Both the position numbers and the translations under genes were made by a program. Under the pieces are notes generated by a model, which was given only the letters and a program-made list of their open reading frames with translations, ran no database searches and had not been told where the DNA came from. A DNA stretch of 44,020 bases from Herbaspirillum sp. (GTDB taxonomy: Bacteria; Pseudomonadota; Gammaproteobacteria; Burkholderiales; Burkholderiaceae_D), in assembly GCA_028291765.1 (NCBI GenBank), contig JAQGNR010000073.1, forward strand, positions 1 to 44,020, in the 5' to 3' direction. Below, in pieces: positions 7,908 to 19,561 of the stretch (its first letter is position 1; every line of letters starts with the position of its first letter).

Positions 7908-8336
7908 GTGTTTCAGGGTGCGTCAGCTTTAAATCTCGATGCCAAAGGACGGATGTCAATTCCGGCCAAGCATCGTGACGCGCTGACGTTGCTATGCGAA
8001 GGGCGCGTCACCTTGACCCGTCATCCGCATGGCTGTCTGCTGTTCTTTCCACGTCCGACCTGGGAAAGCCACCGCGAGCAAATCGCTGCGTGGCCGATGT
8101 CGGCGCGCGCATGGCAACGGATATTCCTGGGCAATGCATCGGATGTCGAAATGGATTCCGCTGGACGGATTCTGATTGCGCCGGAATTGCGTAGCGCGGT
8201 CGGTCTGCAACGCGATGTGATGTTGCTGGGCATGGGCAGTCATTTTGAAATATGGGATGCAGCGCTGCTGGCCGAAAACGAAGCCCAGGCGGTCGCCGGC
8301 GGAATGCCGGATGTTTTAAGTAATTTTTCATTCTAA
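7908..8336 (+). CDS. mraZ: Transcriptional regulator MraZ
   Basis: The 142-residue protein has the two AbrB-like halves of Mra[23 protein letters not shown] at the N-terminus and [17 protein letters not shown] in the second half, each with the conserved DxxGR turn. MraZ forms a ring that binds direct repeats ahead of the dcw cluster and represses it. The start is GTG at 7908 with AGAGG at 7895-7899; the frame is open further upstream but that part overlaps the operator. Its target boxes lie at 7787-7821, leaving an untranslated leader of about 90 bp. It is the first gene of the cluster. Confidence 0.95.
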   Translation: MFQGASALNLDAKGRMSIPAKHRDALTLLCEGRVTLTRHPHGCLLFFPRPTWESHREQIAAWPMSARAWQRIFLGNASDVEMDSAGRILIAPELRSAVGLQRDVMLLGMGSHFEIWDAALLAENEAQAVAGGMPDVLSNFSF

Positions 8337-8348
8337 CGGCACCACGTG

Positions 8349-9320
8349 ATGACTTCGCAAACGGTGCCGGATTTGCAGCACCGCACGGTGCTGCTGGATG
8401 AAGCGGTCGATGGGCTGGCGATCGAGGGCGCGCGCGCCAACGGGATTTATCTGGACGGGACCTTCGGTCGCGGCGGTCATTCGCGCAAGATTCTCGAGCG
8501 ACTTGGCGCCGGCGGCCGTTTGCTTGCGTTCGATAAGGACCCGCAAGCGATTGCAGCCGCGCAAACCATTACCGATGCGCGCTTTTCGATCGTGCACGAT
8601 AGTTTTGCAACGCTCGATGAGGCGTTGGCCGAGCGCGGTATCGGGCAGGTCGACGGCATCTTGCTGGATTTAGGGATTTCATCGCCGCAAGTCGATGATG
8701 CAACGCGCGGTTTCAGCTTCCGTTCCGACGGGCCGCTGGATATGCGCATGGATACTACGCGCGGCGTGTCGGCCGCCGAATGGTTAGCAAACGAAACAGA
8801 GCAGACGATTGGAAAGGTGATACGCGATTATGGGGAAGAACGGTTTGCTGTTCAGATTGCAAAGGCGATTGTTGCTCGCCGGGCAATCGAGCCAATTTCA
8901 AGCACACGACAGCTTGCCCAGATCGTGGCACAAGCAGTCAAAACCCGCGAGAAAGGTAAAGATCCGGCAACTCGCACATTTCAGGCTGTACGGATTTACA
9001 TCAATCAAGAGCTTGAAGAACTCGAGATAGGGCTGGCGAAAGGATTTCATCGGATGGCGCAGCACGGGAGAATGGTAGTGATCAGCTTTCATTCACTGGA
9101 GGATCGGATTGTGAAACAGTTCATGGCGTCCAAAGCACATGTGCCGCAGCCTGATCGTCGCCTGCCGATTCGTGCCGTCGATCTGCCGCAACCGCAGATG
9201 AAATTATTGGCCCGCCGCAAACCTGGCGCGGCCGAAGTGGCGGAAAATCCACGCGCCCGCTCGGCCGTGATGCGGGTTGCGGAACGCCTCGCCGAACCCC
9301 AGAACGGAGCGCCGCAATGA
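8349..9320 (+). CDS. rsmH: 16S rRNA (cytosine-1402-N4)-methyltransferase RsmH
   Basis: The 323-residue protein (formerly MraW) methylates N4 of C1402 in the ribosomal P site using S-adenosylmethionine. It shows the N-terminal [13 protein letters not shown], the SAM-binding motif [29 protein letters not shown] and the C-terminal [14 protein letters not shown] with [13 protein letters not shown] 8349 is chosen; a GTG directly before it (8346) is an alternative. There is no strong ribosome site, so it may be coupled to mraZ, which ends 12 bp upstream. Its stop overlaps the ftsL start. Confidence 0.96.
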   Translation: MTSQTVPDLQHRTVLLDEAVDGLAIEGARANGIYLDGTFGRGGHSRKILERLGAGGRLLAFDKDPQAIAAAQTITDARFSIVHDSFATLDEALAERGIGQVDGILLDLGISSPQVDDATRGFSFRSDGPLDMRMDTTRGVSAAEWLANETEQTIGKVIRDYGEERFAVQIAKAIVARRAIEPISSTRQLAQIVAQAVKTREKGKDPATRTFQAVRIYINQELEELEIGLAKGFHRMAQHGRMVVISFHSLEDRIVKQFMASKAHVPQPDRRLPIRAVDLPQPQMKLLARRKPGAAEVAENPRARSAVMRVAERLAEPQNGAPQ

Positions 9321-9589
9321 CCGGCCGCCTCAATTTCCTGCTGGCGTTGTTGTTGGTCGGTTGTGCGCTGTCGCTGGTCAATGCGCAATATCAGGCGCGT
9401 GAGCTATTCATCGAACTGGACCGCGCGCAAAGCCTGGGGCGTCAACTCGATGTCGAATGGGCGCAATTGCAGCTGGACCAATCCACGCTGGGCAAAAATT
9501 CCCGTATTGACGCCATCGCAAGGCGCGATCTGAACATGATCTCGCTGACGCCGCAACGCACGCAATATCTGACCATGGGCGCCAAATGA
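9317..9589 (+). CDS. ftsL: Cell division protein FtsL
   Basis: This 90-residue bitopic protein has a short cytoplasmic start, one membrane helix (about residues 6-24) and a periplasmic coiled coil ([23 protein letters not shown]). FtsL joins FtsB and FtsQ and activates FtsW-FtsI. Recognition rests on size, topology and position between rsmH and ftsI, since the sequence is poorly conserved; the motif [14 protein letters not shown] is usual for betaproteobacterial FtsL. It overlaps rsmH and ftsI by 4 bp each (ATGA). Confidence 0.93.
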   Translation: MTGRLNFLLALLLVGCALSLVNAQYQARELFIELDRAQSLGRQLDVEWAQLQLDQSTLGKNSRIDAIARRDLNMISLTPQRTQYLTMGAK

Positions 9590-11364
9590 CGCGTAAGCCG
9601 CGCTCCGGCCACAATGGACGCGTCGCGGCCGCCAAGGGCGTCCCATTTTCCGCCAGTCCTGTTTTACAAGTACAGATGCCGGCCTGGCGCTCGCGTCTGG
9701 TGCTGTTTATTTTATTCGTCTCCTTCTTCGCGCTGGCCGCGCGCGCCTTGTGGCTGCAAGGCATTTCCACCGATTTCCTGCAAAAACAGGGCGCAGTGCG
9801 TTATGCGCGCACGCTTGAGCTGCCTGCCACACGCGGCAAAATAACCGATCGCAACGGACAGGTACTGGCCTCGTCGGTGCCGGTCAAGGCGGTCTGGGCC
9901 ATCCCCGACGACGTGCAGGAAGCCCCCAAAGAAAAGCTGCGCCAACTGGCAAAATTGCTCGAAATGAGCGATGCCGAGCTGCATAAAAAGCTCGATTCCG
10001 ACCGCGGCTTCGTTTACCTCAAGCGCCAGGTGGAACAGGACGCCACGGACAAAATTCTGAAGCTCGACATTCCGGGGATTGAAACGCGCCGGGAATACAA
10101 GCGCTTTTATCCGGAAGGCGAGGTCACGGCGCATGTGGTGGGTTTCACGAATGTGGAAGACGTGGGCCAGGACGGCATGGAACTGTCGAACCAGAAAACG
10201 CTGGCCGGTGTCGCCGGCAGCCGCCGCGTGATCAAGGACCGGCTCGGCCGCATCGTGGAAGATATCGAAGCGGTCAAGGAACCGCATGACGGCGCCGATC
10301 TGGCGCTGTCGATCGACAGCAAAATTCAGTACATTGCCTTTACGCAATTGAAAGAGGCGGTCGAAAAACATCACGCCAAGGCCGGTGGCATCATCGTGCT
10401 GGATGTGCACACCGGTGAAGTGCTGGCCTTGGCCAATTTGCCGACTTACAACCCCAACGATCGCTCGGTGCTGACCGGTGATCAATTGCGTAACCGGGTC
10501 GTGACCGATACCTACGAGCCGGGATCGACCCTCAAACCGTTTACCGTCGGTCTGTCGCTGGACACCGGCCGCGTCACGCCATCAACCCAATTCCAGACCG
10601 GGCCCGGCAAGCTGACTATCGGCACTGCAAGCATCGGCGACGCGGACGCACATGCATCATTATTGAGCGTGGCGGACATCATTAAATTTTCATCGAATAT
10701 CGGCACCGCCAAGATCGCCTTGCAAATGCCGCCGCAGGAAATGTGGGAAATGTTTACCAAGGTCGGTCTGGGGCAGCAGCCGAAATTCGGCTTCCCCGGT
10801 GCGGCTGCAGGCCGCGTGCGTCCTTATAAATCATGGCGTCCGATCGAGCAGGCGACCATGGGTTACGGGCAGGGTATTTCGGTCTCGCTGTTGCAACTGG
10901 CGCATGCTTATATGATTTGGGCGCGCAACGGCGATTTGATCCCGTTATCGTTCCAAAAGGTCACCGATCTGCCGATCGGCACCCGCGTGGTATCCCCGCA
11001 AACGGCACAGGAAATGCGCACCATGCTGGAGACCGTGGTCAGCCCGACCGGTACCGCACCGCAAGCGCAAGTGCCGGGATACCGGGTCGGCGGCAAGACC
11101 GGTACCGCTTATAAAGTCGAAAACGGTAAATACGTTCATAAATATATCGCGTCGTTCTGCGGCATCGCGCCGATGTCGGACCCGCGTATTATTGTAGCTG
11201 TCATGCTCGACGAACCGACTGTGGGCGGTCACTTCGGCGGCTCCGTCGCCGGCCCAGTTTTCGCTGCGGTGACCGCCAATGCATTGCGTGCGCTGAACGT
11301 GGCGCCGGATTCATCGGTGACCAATATCGTGATCCCCAAAGACGCCGTCGTGGAGGATTTGTGA
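9586..11364 (+). CDS. ftsI: Peptidoglycan D,D-transpeptidase FtsI (PBP3)
   Basis: The 592-residue septal transpeptidase cross-links peptidoglycan at the division site and is the target of several beta-lactams. After a basic cytoplasmic tail comes a membrane helix (about 35-57), then the PBP dimer region (ATRGKITDRNGQVLASS) and the catalytic domain with S314-T-L-K317, S369-S-N371 and K504-T-G506. All three penicillin-binding motifs are intact. The start ATG overlaps the ftsL stop. It works with FtsW, encoded later in the cluster. Confidence 0.97.
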   Translation: MTRKPRSGHNGRVAAAKGVPFSASPVLQVQMPAWRSRLVLFILFVSFFALAARALWLQGISTDFLQKQGAVRYARTLELPATRGKITDRNGQVLASSVPVKAVWAIPDDVQEAPKEKLRQLAKLLEMSDAELHKKLDSDRGFVYLKRQVEQDATDKILKLDIPGIETRREYKRFYPEGEVTAHVVGFTNVEDVGQDGMELSNQKTLAGVAGSRRVIKDRLGRIVEDIEAVKEPHDGADLALSIDSKIQYIAFTQLKEAVEKHHAKAGGIIVLDVHTGEVLALANLPTYNPNDRSVLTGDQLRNRVVTDTYEPGSTLKPFTVGLSLDTGRVTPSTQFQTGPGKLTIGTASIGDADAHASLLSVADIIKFSSNIGTAKIALQMPPQEMWEMFTKVGLGQQPKFGFPGAAAGRVRPYKSWRPIEQATMGYGQGISVSLLQLAHAYMIWARNGDLIPLSFQKVTDLPIGTRVVSPQTAQEMRTMLETVVSPTGTAPQAQVPGYRVGGKTGTAYKVENGKYVHKYIASFCGIAPMSDPRIIVAVMLDEPTVGGHFGGSVAGPVFAAVTANALRALNVAPDSSVTNIVIPKDAVVEDL

Positions 11365-12947
11365 TGACAGCCTCTTTTTCATTACCACTGACGCAAGAGC
11401 AGGCCGCAGTGCTGGACTGGCTGCAGCAACTGGCCGCGAAATCCGCGTCCGCTCCGGCTCCCGCTCCGGCTCAGCAGATATCCGCGGATTCCCGCCGTAT
11501 CACGCCGGGCGATATTTTCTTTGCCTTTCCGGGCGATGCTGCCGACGGCCGCCGTTTTATTGCCGATGCGATCGAACGGGGAGCAGCCGGTGTGCTGTAT
11601 GACGATGGCGATTTTTCATGGGATCCGGCAATCGATCTGCCGCATCTGGCCATGGCGGGTTTGAAGCAGCAGTCCGGCATCATTGCGAACGCTTATTACG
11701 GCAGGCCCGATAGCGCCATGTTTACGGTCGCCGTGACCGGCACCAACGGCAAGACTTCCTGCGCCTATTGGCTGGCCAATGCCTTATCCGTGTTGCAGCA
11801 AAAACCGGCCACGCCGGCAGCGGTGATCGGCACGCTCGGTATCGGCCTGTTCGTCAACGGCGTGCCGAATCGGTTCGAAGCCACCGGCTACACCACGCCG
11901 GATGCGGTGTTGTTGCAGCGCAAGCTGGCCGAACTGCGGATCGGAAATGTCGCTGCGGTGGCGCTGGAAGCCTCCTCGATCGGCTTGGCGCAAGGGCGCG
12001 TCAGCGGTCTGCATATCGATGTTGCGCTGTTCACCAATCTGACCCGCGATCATCTCGATTATCACGGCGATATGGCGGCCTACGGCGCTGCCAAAACCAT
12101 CTTGTTCGACCGGCCGGAATTGAAGCACGGCGTGATCAATCTGGACGATGCCCTGGGCGTGCAATTGGCGCAGCGCTTGCAGCAACGCGGTGTGCAGACG
12201 GTGGGTTACAGCCTGGGCGAGGCCAAGCTCGATGCGCTGCTGGATCAGATCCCGGTGCTGCGCGCTTCGGCGATCCGCATCGGCAATACCGGCACCGTGT
12301 TCCATGTCGATTCGCCGTTCGGCAGCGGCCCCGTCAAATCGCAAATGGTCGGGCTATTTAATGTCAGTAATCTGCTCGGCGTATTGGGCGTGTTGCTGGC
12401 CAAAGGCGTGGCCTGGAACGCGGCGCTTGCAGCGGTGTCCGGCTTGACCTCGGCGCCTGGGCGCATGCAACAACTCGGCGGCCAGGATGCGCCGGTAGTC
12501 GTCATCGATTACGCCCATACGCCGGATGCTTTGCTGAAAACGCTGACCTCGCTGCGCGAATTGGCCGAGCAGCGGCACGGCAAATTGTGGTGCGTATTCG
12601 GCTGCGGCGGCGATCGCGATGCCGGCAAACGGCCGGAAATGGGCCGCGCTTCGGAATTGGCGGATCACGTAGTGCTGACCAGCGACAATCCGCGCACTGA
12701 AGAGCCCCTGGCCATTATTGAACAAACGCGGAGCGGGATGCACACACTCACGCCGCATATTCTGGAAGATCGCGCGACCGCCATTCTATGGACCGTGCGT
12801 CACGCCGGCAAACAGGATGTCGTGCTGCTGGCGGGAAAAGGACATGAGATGTATCAGGAAGTGAACGGCAAGAAGCAACCGTTCCTGGACGCCGATCACG
12901 CTGCGCTGGCATTGGCCGCGCGCGCCACCATGCTGGGAGGTGCGTGA
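11364..12947 (+). CDS. murE: UDP-MurNAc-L-Ala-D-Glu:meso-diaminopimelate ligase MurE
   Basis: The 527-residue cytoplasmic Mur ligase adds the third amino acid of the peptidoglycan stem. The ATP-binding loop GTNGKTS is at 126-132, and the DNPR motif (441-444, followed by TEEP) indicates meso-diaminopimelate rather than lysine. ATG 11364 is chosen because GGAGGA (11352-11357) is well spaced; GTG 11361 directly before it is less likely. It overlaps the ftsI stop by one base and abuts murF. An unusual run of Ala-Pro (SAPAPAPAQQ) occurs near residue 35. Confidence 0.96.
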   Translation: MTASFSLPLTQEQAAVLDWLQQLAAKSASAPAPAPAQQISADSRRITPGDIFFAFPGDAADGRRFIADAIERGAAGVLYDDGDFSWDPAIDLPHLAMAGLKQQSGIIANAYYGRPDSAMFTVAVTGTNGKTSCAYWLANALSVLQQKPATPAAVIGTLGIGLFVNGVPNRFEATGYTTPDAVLLQRKLAELRIGNVAAVALEASSIGLAQGRVSGLHIDVALFTNLTRDHLDYHGDMAAYGAAKTILFDRPELKHGVINLDDALGVQLAQRLQQRGVQTVGYSLGEAKLDALLDQIPVLRASAIRIGNTGTVFHVDSPFGSGPVKSQMVGLFNVSNLLGVLGVLLAKGVAWNAALAAVSGLTSAPGRMQQLGGQDAPVVVIDYAHTPDALLKTLTSLRELAEQRHGKLWCVFGCGGDRDAGKRPEMGRASELADHVVLTSDNPRTEEPLAIIEQTRSGMHTLTPHILEDRATAILWTVRHAGKQDVVLLAGKGHEMYQEVNGKKQPFLDADHAALALAARATMLGGA

Positions 12948-14422
12948 TGGCGATGCATGCGACGCTGGCCGAATTGATGGCATGGATACCGGGCGCGGTG
13001 CTGCATGGGGTCGCTCCCAAGGTGGGCAGCGGGAGCGGCGTCAATGGGGTTGTCACCGATAGCCGCGCTGTCACCGATGGCTGTTTGTTTGCCGCCTTGC
13101 GCGGCGAGCGTTTCGACGCGCATGATTTTCTGGATGCGGTGCAACAGCAGCCGCAGGGGGCCGCACCCGCAGCCTTGCTCATCGAGCGCATACCGGCCGG
13201 TTTGACGTTGAAAATTCCTGCCATCGTGGTGCCCGATACCCGGCTGGCGCTGGCGGCCATCGCCAGTTGCTGGCGCGCAAAATTCAAGTTGCCGGTGATT
13301 GCCGTGACCGGCAGCAACGGCAAGACCACAGTCAAGGAAATGATCGCCGCGATTCTGGAGGCCGCGTTCGGCGTCGAACAGCAAATGGCCACGCGCGGCA
13401 ATTTCAATAATGACATCGGCGTACCGCTGACACTGTTCCGGCTCAATCCTGCGCATCGCGCGGCCGTCGTCGAACTGGGCATGAATCATCCCGGTGAAAT
13501 TGCCGTACTGGCGGCCATGGCGCAGCCGACGATTGCGCTGGTCAACAATGCACAGCGCGAACATCAGGAATTCATGGCCAGCGTGGAGGCGGTGGCGCTG
13601 GAAAACGGCGCTGTCATTCGCGCATTGCCGGCCGATGGCGTTGCGGTGTTTCCGGCGGACGATACCTACGCGCCGCTATGGCGGCATGACGCCGGCGCGC
13701 GCCGGGTCATCAGTTTCGGTTTATCGGAGCAGGCCGACGTACGGGGAACCTATCATGTAGATACCTTCGGCAGCCGCGTCCAGGTCACGCTGGATTCTGC
13801 GGCGTTAGCCGGAGGGCAGCACCAGCCGCCGACGTTTGCGCTGCACCTCAACGCTCCCGGCCAACACAATGTCCTCAACGCGCTGGCGGCCATCGCCTGC
13901 ACCTTGGCCGCCGGCATCGATGTGGCGGCGATCGTGCATGGGCTGGAAACATTTGCGCCGGTCAACGGCCGTCTGCAGCGCAAGCAAGCCGATAGCGGCG
14001 CGTTAGTCATCGACGACACCTACAACGCCAATCCCGATTCAGTCAGAGCGGCCATCGATGTGCTGGCGCAAGCGGCGGCGCCCCGCGTGCTGATCCTGGG
14101 CGACATGGGCGAAGTCGGCGATCAGGGTCTGCAATTCCACGAAGAAATCGGCCGCTACGCGCGCGAGCGCCACATTGAACACCTGCTCACGCTGGGCGAT
14201 TTGGCGTGGCACGTCACGGCAGCGTTCAATGCATCGGTGTTGACCGAGCACGAGCTGGCCGAGCATTTTGTCGATATCGAGACCTTGAAGACGGCGGCCG
14301 TCGCGCTGGCCTGGCCGGGCGCAACGATATTGGTTAAGGGATCGCGCTTCATGAAAATGGAACGGGTAGTTCAGCATTTGGCACATCCGCGGCAGTCCGC
14401 GGCGAAAGAAGAGAGCGTCTAA
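12947..14422 (+). CDS. murF: UDP-MurNAc-tripeptide:D-Ala-D-Ala ligase MurF
   Basis: The 491-residue ligase adds D-alanyl-D-alanine to make the UDP-MurNAc-pentapeptide. It has the P-loop GSNGKTT (122-128), the carbamoyl-lysine/central domain segment [28 protein letters not shown], and [10 protein letters not shown] in the C-terminal domain, all typical of MurF. ATG 12947 follows GGGAGG (12935-12940); the GTG at 12944 is less well spaced. The start overlaps the murE stop. Confidence 0.96.
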   Translation: MAMHATLAELMAWIPGAVLHGVAPKVGSGSGVNGVVTDSRAVTDGCLFAALRGERFDAHDFLDAVQQQPQGAAPAALLIERIPAGLTLKIPAIVVPDTRLALAAIASCWRAKFKLPVIAVTGSNGKTTVKEMIAAILEAAFGVEQQMATRGNFNNDIGVPLTLFRLNPAHRAAVVELGMNHPGEIAVLAAMAQPTIALVNNAQREHQEFMASVEAVALENGAVIRALPADGVAVFPADDTYAPLWRHDAGARRVISFGLSEQADVRGTYHVDTFGSRVQVTLDSAALAGGQHQPPTFALHLNAPGQHNVLNALAAIACTLAAGIDVAAIVHGLETFAPVNGRLQRKQADSGALVIDDTYNANPDSVRAAIDVLAQAAAPRVLILGDMGEVGDQGLQFHEEIGRYARERHIEHLLTLGDLAWHVTAAFNASVLTEHELAEHFVDIETLKTAAVALAWPGATILVKGSRFMKMERVVQHLAHPRQSAAKEESV

Positions 14423-14423
14423 T

Positions 14424-15593
14424 ATGCTGCTTTGGTTGGCACAAAATTTTCAACAGGACCTGGGCTTTCTGCGGGTCTTCAATTTCATCACCTTCCGCGC
14501 GGTGTTCGCGACGCTGACGGCGCTGGCGATCGGCTTGATTGCCGGGCCGGCCGTGATCCGCATGCTGGCGCGCCTGAAGGTCGGTCAGGCCGTGCGCACC
14601 GATGGGCCGCAAACACATCTGATTAAAACCGGTACACCGACCATGGGCGGCGTGCTGATCCTGATCGGCATCGGCATTTCGACCTTGTTGTGGGCCGATT
14701 TGAGTAATCGTTTCGTTTGGATCGTCCTGATTGTGACGCTGGGTTTCGGGACCGTCGGCTGGGTCGACGATTATCGCAAAGTGGTCTACAAAGACCCGAA
14801 CGGCATGCGTTCGCGCGAGAAATATTTCTGGCAATCGCTCATCGGCATCGTCGCGGCGCTCTATCTGGCGTTCTCGGTATCGGCGCCGACCAATGGGCAG
14901 GTGCTGGAATTATTCATTTCCTGGGTGCGCTCGGGCTTCACGCTCGATCTGCCGGGCAAGACCGATCTGATCGTGCCGTTCTTTAAAACCGTCAGCTATC
15001 CGCTCGGCGTCTGGGGCTTTATTGCACTGACTTATTTCGTCATTGTCGGCAGCAGCAATGCTGTGAATCTGACCGACGGCCTGGATGGATTGGCGATCAT
15101 GCCGACCGTGATGGTCGGCTCGGCGCTGGGGATTTTTGCCTATCTGACCGGTAGCGTGACGTATGCAAAATATCTGTTGATCCCGCATATTCCCGGCGCC
15201 GGCGAATTGCTGATTTTCTGCGGCGCGATGACAGGCGCGGGTTTGGCCTTCCTCTGGTACAACGCGCATCCGGCGCAAGTATTCATGGGCGATGTCGGCG
15301 CGTTGGCGCTGGGCGGTGCGCTCGGCACGATTGCCGTGATCGTGCGCCAGGAAATTGTGTTGTTCATCATGGGCGGCATTTTCGTGGTCGAAACGCTGTC
15401 GGTGATGATCCAGGTCGCTTATTTCAAATTTACCAAAAGACGAACCGGTGTCGGCAAACGCGTGCTGCTGATGGCGCCGCTGCATCATCACTATGAACAA
15501 AAGGGCTGGAAAGAAACCCAGGTCGTGGTGCGCTTCTGGATCATCACGATTGTGCTGGTGTTGTTCGGTTTATCGACCTTGAAATTACGTTAG
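14424..15593 (+). CDS. mraY: Phospho-MurNAc-pentapeptide transferase MraY
   Basis: The 389-residue integral membrane enzyme transfers phospho-MurNAc-pentapeptide to undecaprenyl phosphate, forming lipid I. About ten hydrophobic segments are visible. Family signatures are [10 protein letters not shown] near residue 71, WVDDYRK (D115, D116), [22 protein letters not shown] and the C-terminal [15 protein letters not shown] with the His cluster. It starts two bases after the murF stop. Confidence 0.97.
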   Translation: MLLWLAQNFQQDLGFLRVFNFITFRAVFATLTALAIGLIAGPAVIRMLARLKVGQAVRTDGPQTHLIKTGTPTMGGVLILIGIGISTLLWADLSNRFVWIVLIVTLGFGTVGWVDDYRKVVYKDPNGMRSREKYFWQSLIGIVAALYLAFSVSAPTNGQVLELFISWVRSGFTLDLPGKTDLIVPFFKTVSYPLGVWGFIALTYFVIVGSSNAVNLTDGLDGLAIMPTVMVGSALGIFAYLTGSVTYAKYLLIPHIPGAGELLIFCGAMTGAGLAFLWYNAHPAQVFMGDVGALALGGALGTIAVIVRQEIVLFIMGGIFVVETLSVMIQVAYFKFTKRRTGVGKRVLLMAPLHHHYEQKGWKETQVVVRFWIITIVLVLFGLSTLKLR

Positions 15594-15615
15594 CAGAAAG
15601 TTGAATGCAACACCG

Positions 15616-17172
15616 ATGAAGCCCTCTCTCATTCACATCGAACGCTACGCCGGCCAGACCGCATTGGTGCTGGGCCTGGGCGAGTCCGGCCTGGCCATGG
15701 CGCTGTGGCTGAGCGCTTGCGGCGTGACTGTGCGAGTGGCCGATACCCGCAGCGAAGATGCGTTGGCGACGCGTCTGACGCAATTGCGCGAACTGGCGCC
15801 GGATGCGGTCTTTACGAGCGGCGATCTGAACGCGGCCTTACTGGACGGCGTCGATTTTGTCGCGGTCAGTCCCGGCCTGTCGCCGGCGCTTGAATTGAAG
15901 GAAATTGCAGCCGCAGCCGCTGCTGCTGAACCTGCGATTCCCGTTTGGAGCGAAATCGAATTATTCGCGCAAGCTTTAGCGGCGCTGCGCGAGCAACGCG
16001 ACTATGCGCCCAAGCTCATTGCGATCACCGGCACCAACGGTAAAACCACCGTCACCAGTTTGACTACGCTGCTCTGTCAGCGCGCCGGCTTGCGCGTCAT
16101 CATGGCCGGCAATATCAGTCCGGCGGCGCTGGATATGTTGCGTCACACATTGGAGCAAGACACCTTGCCCGAGGTCTGGGTGCTGGAATTGTCGAGCTTC
16201 CAGTTGCATGCCACATTCAGCCTGCAAGCCGATGCCGCGACGGTGCTCAATATCACGCAGGATCATCTGGATTGGCATGGCGACATGGCCGCTTATGCTG
16301 CCGCCAAACAACGTATTTTCGGCCCGGAGACGGTACGGGTTCTCAATCGCGAGGATGCGCTGGTCATGGCGATGGCCGCCGGCGCGCCGGCTGTCAGCAC
16401 CTTCGGCAGCGATCGGCCGGCCGGCCTGGACAGCTTCGGGCTGGTCAATGAAAACGGCATGCAATGGCTGGCAGTGACGGTGCCGATGGACGAGCAGGAA
16501 AAGAAACCGGGGCGTAGAAATAGCGCAAAGAATCAACTCAATCTGGTGGAGGCCGCTGTGATGATCAATCGCGTCATGCCGGCCGATGCCTTGAAGATTC
16601 GCGGTTTGCATAATGCGGTCAATGGCTTGGCGGCGCTGGCATTGTGCCGCGCCATCGGCCTGCCGTTGGCGCCCCTGTTGCATGGCTTGCGCGACTATAC
16701 GGGCGAACCGCATCGGGTCGAATTGATCGCGACCATCGGCGAGGTCGAGTATTACGACGACAGCAAAGGCACCAATGTCGGCGCGACGGTGGCGGCCTTG
16801 AACGGTCTGGGCCACGGCGGGCGGCCGAATCGCTTGCTGCTGATTGCCGGCGGCGACGGCAAGGGGCAGGATTTCACGCCGCTGGGCGAGCCCTTATCGA
16901 AATATGCGCGGGCGGTGTTATTGATCGGCCGCGATGCCGGCTTGATCCGCGCCGTTGCAGAGTCGGCCGCAGCCGACCTTGAACTGATCGATTGCGCGAC
17001 GCTGGAAGCGGCCGTGGAACAAGCCGCGGCGATGGCCAAGCCGGGCGAGGCAGTATTGATGTCGCCGGCCTGCGCCAGTTTTGACATGTTCCGCAATTAC
17101 GGCCATCGCGCGGAAGTGTTTGTCGATGCAGTGCGTGAAGTGGCCCTGTCGCGCGGGGAGGCGATGCTATGA
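15616..17172 (+). CDS. murD: UDP-MurNAc-L-alanine:D-glutamate ligase MurD
   Basis: The 518-residue cytoplasmic ligase adds D-Glu to UDP-MurNAc-L-Ala. The N-terminal Rossmann motif [13 protein letters not shown], the ATP loop GTNGKTT (139-145), ELSSFQL and DDSKGTN, and the end [24 protein letters not shown] motif identify MurD. It is longer than E. coli MurD (438 residues), with extra loops, for example around [13 protein letters not shown]. The start is uncertain: ATG 15616 is chosen, TTG 15601 is possible, and no strong ribosome site is seen. The stop overlaps the ftsW start. Confidence 0.95.
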   Translation: MKPSLIHIERYAGQTALVLGLGESGLAMALWLSACGVTVRVADTRSEDALATRLTQLRELAPDAVFTSGDLNAALLDGVDFVAVSPGLSPALELKEIAAAAAAAEPAIPVWSEIELFAQALAALREQRDYAPKLIAITGTNGKTTVTSLTTLLCQRAGLRVIMAGNISPAALDMLRHTLEQDTLPEVWVLELSSFQLHATFSLQADAATVLNITQDHLDWHGDMAAYAAAKQRIFGPETVRVLNREDALVMAMAAGAPAVSTFGSDRPAGLDSFGLVNENGMQWLAVTVPMDEQEKKPGRRNSAKNQLNLVEAAVMINRVMPADALKIRGLHNAVNGLAALALCRAIGLPLAPLLHGLRDYTGEPHRVELIATIGEVEYYDDSKGTNVGATVAALNGLGHGGRPNRLLLIAGGDGKGQDFTPLGEPLSKYARAVLLIGRDAGLIRAVAESAAADLELIDCATLEAAVEQAAAMAKPGEAVLMSPACASFDMFRNYGHRAEVFVDAVREVALSRGEAML

Positions 17173-18413
17173 AACTCGCGCTGACAAATATGTTGCATTG
17201 GTTTGGCGCAAAGCCGGTGGTGACCAAGAGTGGCAGGGAGACCGGCAAATACGGCAGCGCCGTCGAGCAGCGCTCGAAGATGATGGAATACGATCAGCCG
17301 CTGGTTTGGGTGGTGCTGCTGATGATGCTGTTCGGCATGGTCATGGTGTATTCGGCTTCGGTGGCGCTGCCCGATTCGCCCAAGTATGCCAATTACACGC
17401 CCTCGCATTTCCTGGTGCGCCAGGCGTTGTTCATTGTGGTCTCTTTATTTGTCGGCTTGCTGGTATTCCGTGTCCGTATCGAAACCTGGCAGCGCTGGGC
17501 GCCTTATCTGTTCGTCATTACCCTGATTTTCCTGGCGCTGGTGCTGGTGCCGGGGATCGGCAAAGGCGTCAATGGCGCGCGGCGCTGGCTGTCGTTCAAA
17601 GTATTCAATATCCAGCCTTCGGAGCTGATGAAGTTATTCGTCGTCCTGTATGCCGCCGATTACACCGTGCGCAAACAGAACGTGATGCATATGTTGACCA
17701 AGGGCTTCATGCCGATGACGGTTGCCATCGGCGTGGTCGGTTTGCTGCTGCTGCTGGAACCCGATCTGGGCGCATTCGGCGTGATTGTTTGCATCGCGAT
17801 GGGGATTTTGTTCCTGGGCGGGGTCAACGGCGTCTGGTTCGGCGGCATCGGCGCGACGCTGGTCGGTATTTTCTCATTGGTGATTGTGCTTTCACCGTGG
17901 CGTCGCGAGCGGATTTTCGCCTATATGGACCCGTGGACTGAAAACAATGCGCTGGGCAAGGCCTACCAGCTTTCGCATTCCTTGATTGCGTTCGGACGCG
18001 GCGAGTTCTTTGGCGTCGGCCTGGGGGCCAGTGTTGAAAAATTACATTATCTGCCGGAAGCGCATACCGACTTTTTGCTGGCGGTGATCGGCGAAGAACT
18101 GGGTTTTGCCGGCGTGCTGGTGGTGGTGCTGCTGTTCTATTGGCTGATTAAGCGCGCATTTGAAATCGGCCGTCAGGCGATCGCGCTGGAACTGATATTC
18201 GCCGGGCTGGTGGCCAAGGGCATCGGCATTTGGCTGGGGGTGCAGACCTTCATCAATATGGGCGTCAATCTCGGTTTGCTGCCGACCAAGGGGCTGACCC
18301 TGCCGCTGATGAGTTATGGCGGTTCGGGCATCTTGATCAATTGCGTCGGGCTGGCGATTCTGTTGCGCATCGATTACGAAAATCGTGTGCTGATGCGGGG
18401 AGGACGCGCATGA
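17169..18413 (+). CDS. ftsW: Peptidoglycan glycosyltransferase FtsW (SEDS family)
   Basis: The 414-residue polytopic SEDS protein polymerises lipid II into glycan strands at the septum in complex with FtsI. After a cytoplasmic tail of about 45 residues come roughly ten membrane segments. Conserved features are [38 protein letters not shown] and the C-terminal [10 protein letters not shown] motif. It has a 4-bp ATGA overlap with murD and abuts murG. Confidence 0.96.
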   Translation: MKLALTNMLHWFGAKPVVTKSGRETGKYGSAVEQRSKMMEYDQPLVWVVLLMMLFGMVMVYSASVALPDSPKYANYTPSHFLVRQALFIVVSLFVGLLVFRVRIETWQRWAPYLFVITLIFLALVLVPGIGKGVNGARRWLSFKVFNIQPSELMKLFVVLYAADYTVRKQNVMHMLTKGFMPMTVAIGVVGLLLLLEPDLGAFGVIVCIAMGILFLGGVNGVWFGGIGATLVGIFSLVIVLSPWRRERIFAYMDPWTENNALGKAYQLSHSLIAFGRGEFFGVGLGASVEKLHYLPEAHTDFLLAVIGEELGFAGVLVVVLLFYWLIKRAFEIGRQAIALELIFAGLVAKGIGIWLGVQTFINMGVNLGLLPTKGLTLPLMSYGGSGILINCVGLAILLRIDYENRVLMRGGRA

Positions 18414-19561
18414 GTGTGCAAACAGGGATGCAAACGAATGCACCGACGAAGGGGCCAATGCCTGCGCCCAAGCGTCTGCTGATCATGGCAGCCGGCACCG
18501 GCGGTCATATCTTCCCGGGATTGGCGATCGCCGATACGATGCGCGCGCGTGGCTGGCAGGTTTCCTGGCTCGGCACCACGCATGGCATGGAGCAGAGCTT
18601 GGTGCCGGCGCATGGTGTCGAGATGGACAGCATCGCTTTCTCCGGTCTGCGCGGCAAAGGCTGGTCGCATACATTGCGCGGCTTCTGGCGTTTGCTGGCC
18701 AGTTGCGCGGCTTGTTGGGGCGTGATGCGCCGCCGCGCGCCGGATGTGGTGCTCGGAATGGGCGGTTACGTGACGGTGCCGGGCGGGGTGATGGCGCGAT
18801 TGCGCGGCGTGCCGCTGGTGCTGGTCAATGCCGATGCCGGCTTGCTGTTATCGAACAAAATGCTGGCGCCGCTGGCCAGCCGTTTGCTGTTTGGCTTCCC
18901 GGCCGATTTCGGCGCGCTGGCCCGAAAGTCGGCCGTCACCGGCAATCCGGTGCGTACAGAAATCAGCACGCTGGCAGCGCCCGGGCAACGTTATACGGAG
19001 CGCGGCGGTGCGCTGTCCTTGCTGGTGGTCGGCGGCAGTTTGGGGGCGCAAGTGCTCAATGAAAGCGTGCCCGCCGCGCTGGCCCTGATGCCGCCGGCGC
19101 AACGGCCGCGCGTGGTGCATCAGTCGGGCAAACAACATATCGCCGCACTGCGACTAGCCTATGCACAAGCCGGCGTGGAAGCGGAAGTGCTGGATTTTAT
19201 CGACGACATGCCACGCCGTTACGCGCAGGCCGATCTGGTGTTGTGCCGCGCCGGCGCGATCACCATTTCCGAGCTGACGGCCGCCGGTGTGGCCAGCATT
19301 CTGGTGCCGTTCATGGCATCGACGACATCGCATCAACGCGACAACGCGATCTGGATGGCGCAGCAACAGGCGGCGATTCATTTACCGCAGCAGCAATTGT
19401 CGCCTGCGGCACTGGCGGCGCAGCTGCGCGCATTAACACGCGCCGATTGCCTGACGATGGCGCAATCGGCATACGGACAAGGTCGGCGCGACGCCAATGA
19501 GGTGATCGCCGACGAGTTGCAACAACAGGCGGGAAAAGTACAGAGAAGCCATGAAGCATAG
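18410..19561 (+). CDS. murG: UDP-GlcNAc:MurNAc-pentapeptide GlcNAc transferase MurG
   Basis: The 383-residue GT-B enzyme on the inner face of the membrane converts lipid I to lipid II. The donor/lipid loop [14 protein letters not shown] (G29-H33), [21 protein letters not shown] and the second-domain [13 protein letters not shown] and [15 protein letters not shown] are all present. The start is ATG 18410, preceded by a GGAGGA site and overlapping the ftsW stop. The first 20 residues form a poorly conserved extension. It overlaps murC by 11 bp. Confidence 0.96.
   Translation: MSVQTGMQTNAPTKGPMPAPKRLLIMAAGTGGHIFPGLAIADTMRARGWQVSWLGTTHGMEQSLVPAHGVEMDSIAFSGLRGKGWSHTLRGFWRLLASCAACWGVMRRRAPDVVLGMGGYVTVPGGVMARLRGVPLVLVNADAGLLLSNKMLAPLASRLLFGFPADFGALARKSAVTGNPVRTEISTLAAPGQRYTERGGALSLLVVGGSLGAQVLNESVPAALALMPPAQRPRVVHQSGKQHIAALRLAYAQAGVEAEVLDFIDDMPRRYAQADLVLCRAGAITISELTAAGVASILVPFMASTTSHQRDNAIWMAQQQAAIHLPQQQLSPAALAAQLRALTRADCLTMAQSAYGQGRRDANEVIADELQQQAGKVQRSHEA

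Noticed and set aside
15601-15615. TTG start for murD
   Set aside because: There is no convincing ribosome site; ATG 15616 is preferred, though not proven.
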